Under the pieces are notes generated by a model, which was not told where the DNA came from, did not search any database, and worked only from the letters and a program-made list of their open reading frames with translations. Shown in pieces: positions 57,001 to 64,000 of a stretch of 64,000 bases of DNA. The DNA is from Podospora comata (taxonomy: Eukaryota > Ascomycota > Sordariomycetes > Sordariales > Podosporaceae), in the NCBI GenBank assembly GCA_017354895.1, contig CP071496.1:992001-1056000 (forward strand). The letters run 5' to 3'. The translations under genes and the position numbers were made by a program. The number at the start of each line of letters is the position of its first letter. The stretch's first letter is position 1.

Positions 57001-58162
57001 CACCTACCGGCTCATTCGCACGCCTCCCATTCGATGGCAACCTGTTTCTAAGAATACCTTGCTCGATTATTCAAAATCCCGACTTCTCATAGGTCCTGCC
57101 AGATCTGATTTCCAACCAATCACAGCCAAGACCCTTCCATGGCCCAGGAACGAGGAGTTGGCGATGGCGGTAAAGTAGCTGCTGCTGCTGCTGCCGCGGT
57201 AGTTGGGCTTCCTGTTCCTCCGGCACCTGGTCCCCCCTTCGCCTCGAGCCTACTCAACAGCGCAGAAAAGACAAAAAGCGCGCGTCGCAGAGCCTGATAT
57301 TAAAGGTCGCAATTTTGTGCGTGAGATGCGAGATGGTGTTCTATAATTATCACCCCATGCCTGATCCCTGTTGCTGCCCGGACCACCGCTTCTCGGAAGA
57401 TTAGCGACTGTGGGTTTCATCCTCGACGTCGATGCTGCAGAAGCTGGGTTCATCAGAGTGTGGGGAGGGCCGTCTCTCTCATCACAGAGGAGTGACAGTC
57501 CAGGAGCGCCGCAGAGGCACAGGGTTTAACACGCTGAGTTATCACCGTCAGAGGGGACGCCATGTCCTCCACAGGGTCGCTCTGGTCACGACGTGGTGGT
57601 GGTATTCCAGCGTCGTCTTCTACAATAACCGCACGTTGCAAGGCCGGCGCTTGGCCTGATTTGGTCCAAAAAGGCCCTGACGGTGCAGCATTGGCGACCG
57701 TTTTCGTACGAGCTGGACTTCAGCCGAGGCATTCTTCTCTTGGTCAGATGAATCTGCTAGAGAGAGGATGAGGTTGAAGGGATAGGAGATATCGTCGCCA
57801 GATCGAATACAACTTGGTACAATACAAATCGAATCCTTCAGGTACCAACACCAGTCGTCGCAAAACGATAGCAGAATGGGGATTAACGCACCGCGTCAAA
57901 TTGCATGAGCACCGACCCCTGTCACGACTCATCATTGGCCCTCGTTGTGAGACTCGAGCTCGCTTCACACGCTCCCATCACCACATCACCGGCTGGCAAA
58001 TCCTGCTCGACTCCTCAGGCCCCTTCTGGCCCCTCTGGCGGCATTCGTTGGCCCCGGGAGCGGGTGCCGTCTTATCTCTTTCTCGAGTGTAAAGAAACAA
58101 ACAAGGTCCGATTCGGGGCAAGCAACGGCGGGGGTGAGGTGTCCTCGACGGCCGCCGGACGG

Positions 58163-58225
58163 CACACACACACACACACACGGGCACACACACACATATG
58201 GGCACACACACACGGGCACACACGG
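58163..58225 (+). repeat. Interrupted (CA)n microsatellite
   Basis: Three CA tracts separated by GGG and ATATGGG. Confidence 0.95.
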
Positions 58226-60100
58226 GGCGGTGGGGTAGAGATGCTCAAAGCTCAAGCTACGTGACGACAACGCTTCCTCGCTTCTGCTCACTCTGCTGCA
58301 GGGGACGGTCCTCCGCTCCAACGCACCTGCAGCCCAATATTGACGGCTCATTCAGGAGTTTGGAACACGTCTGCAGAAAAACTGTATTGCCAACTGGCAA
58401 ATCAGGTCAAGCATCCTGATTGCATCGCTTTCGGGTGGTGGATGGGGGCCATCTGACCCGCAGCTCCGTTCATCTTTTGTCAACCGTTTCCTTGTATCTC
58501 GCACGCACCAAGCGCCTCCAGATCTTACTGCAAGGGGTTTGCCCTGGAGCGATGTGCGCGCCAAGACACCTGCTCGAACTCTCTCTGAATAGACGGCGAC
58601 GAGCAAAACAGTTTGGTAAAGGTACAGTGTTGCACCACCAGGTCAGATACAGACGACGACAGCGGCAACCCTCTCGGCTGCGCATACTCGTCGGTGAAGG
58701 CAAGCGATTCGTCAGTGAGGAACCACTCCGACACTGTCGACTCGTGCAAGTGAGATGTCGCACAGCTTTTATATTGGCTCCCTCCTTTCCAGCCGCGGTG
58801 AAGCCAGGACTCGGTAGGTGGACTCGCCTGAGTGGCGGCTCTGATCGCTTGATCGCTTGTTCGCGCGCGAAAGCCGCTCTTACAGATCGCATAACACCAG
58901 GCAACTCTACACACTTCCACCACAACCGACTGACTTGGCGAGCCCGGCTGGCGTGGGCGGGACCTGCTTTGGGGGACCAGCAGTAGTAGTTAATGCTAGG
59001 CCGCAGCTTATCCGCCTAGTCCGGCCTGGTCTGGGAATTAACCTACAATTGGTGTAAGGACAGTTGAGGATATCCGCACCCGCCATGTGATGTGATCCTG
59101 ATGTTCCCTACGGAGTAACATGTCAGTTCTCACAGTCTCACTTTGGAGAAGGAGAAGGTCTCAACAACCCCTGTCGTGAGTGTGCCGACAGGAATATGGC
59201 TTGGCAATGCCTTCTGCAAGTGCCCTGGCCCGGCCGGTCATGATGGACGGGAGGGACAGTCCTTTCCGCACTTATTCCCAAGAAGGCAATCCAACCCTGG
59301 CCTCAGCACGCTGCAGCAACACGCACACGGCACGCACACCACGCAGAATCAGCAACCAAGGTTTCCGTCACAAGGTACCGGTACATACATGTCTCCCCGG
59401 TTAGGCGCCATGCCACAGCACCCTTCCTCATTCCAGCTCCCTGCCCGCGGGCGTCTGTGCGACTCGTGGCAACTCCCCCCCAGCACCAGCCGCCCTTGCA
59501 TTTTTGACGCTCGTCTGCTGCGAACAGTTGACGAAAGCGAGTTTCTTCCTTCTTCTTTAGCTTTACCACATCTGCAGCAAAGCAAGCCTGGAAGCCCCGG
59601 GCTGTCCGCGATCTCAACAATACCCGTAGATCCGACCGGTCTTTAGCTAAGCCTAGCTTTGAGGACTACCCTTAGTCCGCCGGGGGTAGTATAAGCAACC
59701 GCCAACCTCCAAGCACCAAGCACTGTACAGATACAAGATACGGAGTACAGATACAGAAATACCGTATTACCAGAACCCCGGCTCCTGCTGGGTACGAGTA
59801 CGGTACGGTACCAACCTCCCCACCGCATCCCACCCCAATCCACTCCGTCCATCCACCCACCCAATCCATCCCCGTCGTCCCCATCACTCCCCTTCCCGAC
59901 AGGCGCAGCGGTGTCCGTAATCGCGCGTTAAAAGGGACCAAGCGCCCACACCCCAAACTCCTGTTGAAGAAGGCTGGGGTTTTGGCTCAAATTTCCTGGC
60001 AGCACACGTTACGTTGCACGCCCCGTCGACAGCGCGCAACTCTCTGGCTTTGAACCACCGAGACGAAGGACGGGACTGGATAGCTGGACAATAGGACCAG

Positions 60101-60155
60101 GACAAGGACAGGACAGGGAAGGACAGGACAGGACAGGACAGGACAAGAGAGGACC
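60101..60155 (+). repeat. GGACA pentanucleotide repeat
   Basis: About nine mostly perfect GGACA/GGACAG units in the putative leader of the fusion regulator. Confidence 0.9.
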
Positions 60156-60848
60156 GACAGGGCGACGGCGGCGGCGGCGACCCGGCACAGCAGCTACAAC
60201 AACACATCGAGAGCTCCGGACACTCTTTCGCCCAAACACACCTCGCATTTTGTTCTGCAGCAGTTTGCAGCTTGCGCAAATCCACACTCACCAGTCGGCT
60301 TTGGATAGCACCGTTCATGACCCTCTGACGTGTCATTTCATCTCACCATCTCATCAGCAACAGCAACACACAGTCTTGCTGAGAGCTCAGAGAAGCTTGT
60401 GGGAGCTACCTTAGCTATTGTCAGGGTAGGGAGCTCTCGAGCAGCAGCAGTTCCAGTTCGCGCGAGCAGTGTCACCGGCCCCAGGTCCGGCGACAGCATA
60501 ACCTATTTCCATCCGGGCGAACCCAACGCTGGGTAACGGACGCACGAGCACCGACCGGTCCCCCCGCCTTCCATCACTGGCGCATCGCATCCGGGAAATC
60601 CTGCAGGCTGATCACACTTTTTTTTCTATTTTTTAAACGCTGATTCATCAGTGAATTTCACGATCCCCAGACCAGCGCATGGTCTCTTTGAGCCGTCTCA
60701 TCTATCTGCTACACCACTCACCCCCATCGCCCACTACTTACGACCTCAGGCACAACCATCAACACTCATACTCACCATCACCCAAGCGCCGTCAATCAGC
60801 TGGCTGTTTCACTAATCCACCCACCGGCTCAAAGCTTTGTGAACAGCA

Positions 60849-63197
60849 ATGTCGACATTTACAGCCCTCAATGGGGGCTCACCAAGGCCTGCCGAGGCCG
60901 TGAACGGGACGGCCGACGCGGAACGAGGACCCGGCCAATCGGCACCCGCAGATCCCAGGCCTGCCGCCGCTGAGAGCTCCACCACCAGCCAAAGACACGA
61001 CAGGCTCCCTTTTCCAGGGCAATCGTCTCTCTCGTCGGCATCAGGACAGGAGGGATCGCACAAGAGGAAGCGCTCAAACTCGGAGTCTCCAACCAGGGAA
61101 CGCCAGCCGTCTCCTGCCTCGAGAAGGGAGAGGTCCGAACGGACAGTCCAGGCAGAAACCACCGAGCGGGCCGGCAGATCAGAACGGGGAGATCGTCCTG
61201 AGCTGTATGGCGCTCAACGGGTCCGTTCGGAAACTCGCGACGGTTATAGCACCCCGCGGAGGGAGAGCTACCGGGGTTACGGCGACGAGAGAAGGGACGA
61301 GAGACGGGAGGATGCCGATCACTGGCATTCACGAGAGGCGAGAGAAGAGCGCAACTCCAGCTACGAGGGCCCTTACTCGGCAGGACCGGTATCGGCCGTC
61401 TCTGACGACCAACCCGGCGATAGGCATCGGAGAGCCACGAGCCAGGGAGACAGCGCCGACTATGGGGATCAGAGCCCGGACGGAGACGACCGAGGTATGT
61501 ACTCGGGCCAGTACACGCCGGAGCAACGCAGAGATGGGGTCATCCAGTCAGATCCCAAGAAGCGGAAGCGCAATTTCAGCAACCGCACCAAAACAGGCTG
61601 TCTGACCTGCAGGAAGCGCAAAAAGAAATGCGACGAGACCAAACCAGAATGTAAGTGTTGTTGTTGTTGTTGTTGTTTTTTATATGGGCCTCGATATGTG
61701 GTCGCGTTGGGCCCGACCTGTTTTGCTGAGGGCTAACAGTCCTGCCAGGTAACAACTGTATCCGCGGCGGGTTTGTTTGTGCGGGATATCCCCCGCAGAG
61801 GGGAACATGGCAGAAGCCCGAGGCCAAACCGGCCCAAGTCACCATTGAATCGAAGGACCCCAACTACGTCCCACCAGGTGCCTACGGGATGCCTCAGCAA
61901 CCACCATACCCCCGGGAGCCGCTTCCGGGTCCGCCGTCCAAACGCGACTCGATTGCTTATAACCGCGTCCAGCCCACGCTCCGGATCACCCCCCCTCAGG
62001 GTCGCCCATTACAGTCTGACGACGATAGACTGACCGCATCGACACTTCCGAGCTCCGTGCTGAGCCCTGACAACAAGCTGTCTGCTCTTTCTTCTGCCTA
62101 CACTTCATCAGCCTCAGCCATGTTTCCCACGCCCATCAGCGCCGTCACCAACTCGGCCCTGTCTGACCGGGCACCCAAGGAATACCAGAGGGTGCCGCCC
62201 CTGCATGACCTCACTAGGACCGACCCTGAGCAGCAGCAGCAGCAACAGCAGCAGCAACAGTCTCAGCAGTCGCAGCCTCCGCCATCTGCATCAGCACCTC
62301 CTCCGCCGCCTCCCCCTCCTCCGCAAAGCACCACTGTTGCTCACCCTCCTTATAGTTTCCACACAGGCAGAACGGCCACCCCGCCCACAGCCCAGGCCGC
62401 CCCTCCAGCCCCGCCGCCATCGTCGTCTGTGGGTGGCAGCAGCGGCGGGCCACAAGCCACCGCTCAGCTGGCCCTATCCCACACGCAATTTCCCTCTGAC
62501 CGTCCCCGTCGCGAAAAGGAAGAGATGCTCAACGGCCGACAATACTACCCCTTTGACAAGGAGCTCGTCCTCGAGCGCGAGCGCTGCAACGCGGCCTGCT
62601 GGCGCTTCAACAACTCGACCAACCCCAACATTGGCGTCTCCCCAGCCGAGCGCGCCCGCCTGTTCAGAGACATTCTCCATCCTCGCGAAGGCGTGCACCT
62701 TTCGCCCACTCTCATGTCCCCCGTCACGCACACGGGTCGGGTGGGCGACAACACGACTGTCGAGGCGCCCTTCAACTGCGACTACGGGTACAACATTCAG
62801 ATTGGGAACAATGTCTCGATTGGCAGAAACTGCCTGATCAACGACGTCTGCGAGGTCCGGATCGGGAGCAATGTCATTATCAGCCCGAATGTGTGTATTT
62901 ACACGGGGACGTGCAGCACCGATCCGCGGAGGCGGGCGGGCAACAGCGGGACGCAGTATGGGAAGCCGGTGGTGATTGAGGATGACGTGTGGATTGCGGC
63001 GAATGTGGTGATTTTGCCTGGGGTGAGGATTGGGAGGGGGAGCACGGTGGGGGCGGGGAGTATGGTTACTAGGGTGAGTTTTGTTTTCCAACAACATGAA
63101 AGATTGGGATATACTGACAGACGGACAGGACGTGGCGACGTATAGCATTTACATGGGGTTGAAGGCTGGGCATAGGAGGGGGATTGCTTTTGTCTGA
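60849..63197 (+). CDS. Zn2Cys6 DNA-binding cluster fused to a maltose-acetyltransferase-like module
   Basis: Exons 60849-61650, 61749-63073 and 63129-63197 give 731 residues. Residues 1-245 are disordered and Arg/Ser/Glu-rich. The zinc cluster is CLTCRKRKKKCDETKPEC then NNC and IRGGFVC (Cys251, 254, 261, 268, 271, 278; canonical spacing), with the first intron inside the Cys268 codon. A Pro/Gln-rich middle (Q-run near residue 430) leads to a Mac-like N-terminal domain (EEMLNGRQYYPFDKELVLER, ~525-580) and a left-handed beta-helix of hexapeptide repeats (IQIGNNVSIGRNC, VIEDDVWIAANVVILPGVRI, ~600-725) as in bacterial maltose/galactoside O-acetyltransferases. Where those enzymes have T-H-P with the catalytic histidine, this protein reads YTGTCSTDP. 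The fusion is continuous across good splice sites. Role unknown; likely a nuclear regulator. Confidence 0.9.
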
Positions 63198-64000
63198 TTG
63201 AGCTAACCATCCATCTCTTGTTTTTCTTTTTCTTTCTTCGACGCTCGCATCAACAACATCATTATTCATTGGAACAACAACTAACTGGGTATTATCCTGT
63301 CTTTTTTTTTCTTCTGTTTCTTTGAGCTTGTTGTAATCATCATGTCTTTTTATGATACCCAATATTTGATGTATTTTTTTTTCTGTCAATCATCTTGTAA
63401 TGTATGCTAGGAGCCGAAAGTGTATCATGTTTCTTGTTGTTTCATGGGAGGAAAAGGGAGGGGAGGGAAGAGGGGGAGTGTGTGTGTGTGTGTGTGTGTA
63501 CGAATAGCATCGGCTGGGCTGGTGGCTGTGTACGGGTATGGTATGACAGTTAGGGGAAGGGGGTATCAGAAAGGGTGAGGGGCAGGGGAGAGGTTGAGGA
63601 AATATAAGTTTATTGCTTACTGTCTGTGTACTTTGTTTGATGGTCCAATGTCTGTTGAATGCTCAGGTGTTTACCGTATGACATGCCTGACTGACTGTAT
63701 TGTATTTTACAGCTGTTATCAATCATAGTATGCAGAGAAGAGGCACGGTTTGAGTCGAGGTCGTAATTTTAGATACCTTGCATGGTCTATCACGGGCTGA
63801 CAGGGGAAGGCGGGGGAAGGGGGGTTAATATGGCTTTTTATGTTGTTGGTTCTTTTGTTTGTCGGTTGTCTACTACTACCATTGAGCGCACTATATGGCG
63901 ATCAAAAAGAGGGAGGTCACAGATTCGGGCTGGGCGATGTGGTGATGGGGAACCTGTTGTTGCAGGAGAAAGAAGGGTCAGTAAATGGGTTAGTTGGTAC
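63198..64000. other. 3' region of the fusion regulator, no gene
   Basis: T-rich 3' UTR-like sequence followed by G-rich simple sequence with a GT tract at 63480-63500. No gene seen to the window end. Confidence 0.5.

Larger units (their letters stand above)
54041..60848. other. 6.8-kb gene-free interval upstream of the fusion regulator
   Basis: I find no supported gene. The longest frame (54923-55504, 193 codons) is Cys/Arg-rich but has no motif, no homologue I recognise and no neighbouring exons. Others (56575-57003, 58420-58986) overlap on both strands. The part from about 59900 is C/A-rich, like a long transcribed leader, with short upstream frames at 60330-60536 and 60679-60903; the latter overlaps the main start in another frame. 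Confidence 0.5.

Noticed and set aside
1-64000. CRISPR array, 5S rRNA, LTR or other virus-like element, biosynthetic cluster
   Set aside because: No regularly spaced repeats, no 5S-like sequence noticed, no reverse-transcriptase or capsid motifs, and no clustered backbone enzymes; the only mobile element supported is the MITE.

Overview
The window looks like ordinary euchromatic chromosome from a filamentous ascomycete, most likely a sordariomycete close to the Sordariales (Podospora/Chaetomium/Neurospora type). The evidence is a moderately GC-rich sequence, compact genes on both strands, short introns of about 45-115 nt with GTRNGT donors and CTAAC-like branch sites, a plant-cell-wall cellulase, Zn2Cys6 regulators and fungal core genes. 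The organism assignment is inferred from gene content only.

0-12.5 kb is a run of housekeeping genes, all on the plus strand: the 3' end of fimbrin, cytosolic tyrosyl-tRNA synthetase, a sterol O-acyltransferase, a single-RRM SR splicing factor, a mitochondrial carrier of the YPR011C type and ribosomal protein eL18. 12.9-15.5 kb holds a decayed membrane-protein gene on the minus strand. It is split by a 391-bp inverted-repeat element (MITE) flanked by TA.

16-31 kb contains an unrecognised 797-residue protein (minus) divergent from a Zn2Cys6 regulator (plus), a GH6 cellobiohydrolase without a cellulose-binding module, an MRM2-type mitochondrial rRNA methyltransferase, a long coiled-coil protein divergent from OST3/OST6, and two intron-containing tRNA genes (Ile-AAT and Asp-GTC).

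31.8-35.6 kb is a degraded stretch: a frame-disrupted protein with a 12-bp minisatellite, a gene-poor kilobase, a broken metallophosphoesterase gene and a truncated second copy of its start. From 36 kb the window is intact again: AFG1-like ATPase, NUP133, a casein kinase 1 with a C-terminal Cys-Cys, a p24 cargo receptor divergent from SWC4, and, after a 6.8-kb gene-free interval, a protein joining a Zn2Cys6 cluster to a complete maltose-acetyltransferase-like module in which the usual catalytic histidine position appears to be cysteine.

The genes do not form a biosynthetic cluster or defence island. The items most worth following up are the DNA-binding/acetyltransferase fusion with its long leader, the MITE insertion whose removal restores a reading frame, and the local concentration of broken genes at 31.8-35.6 kb.
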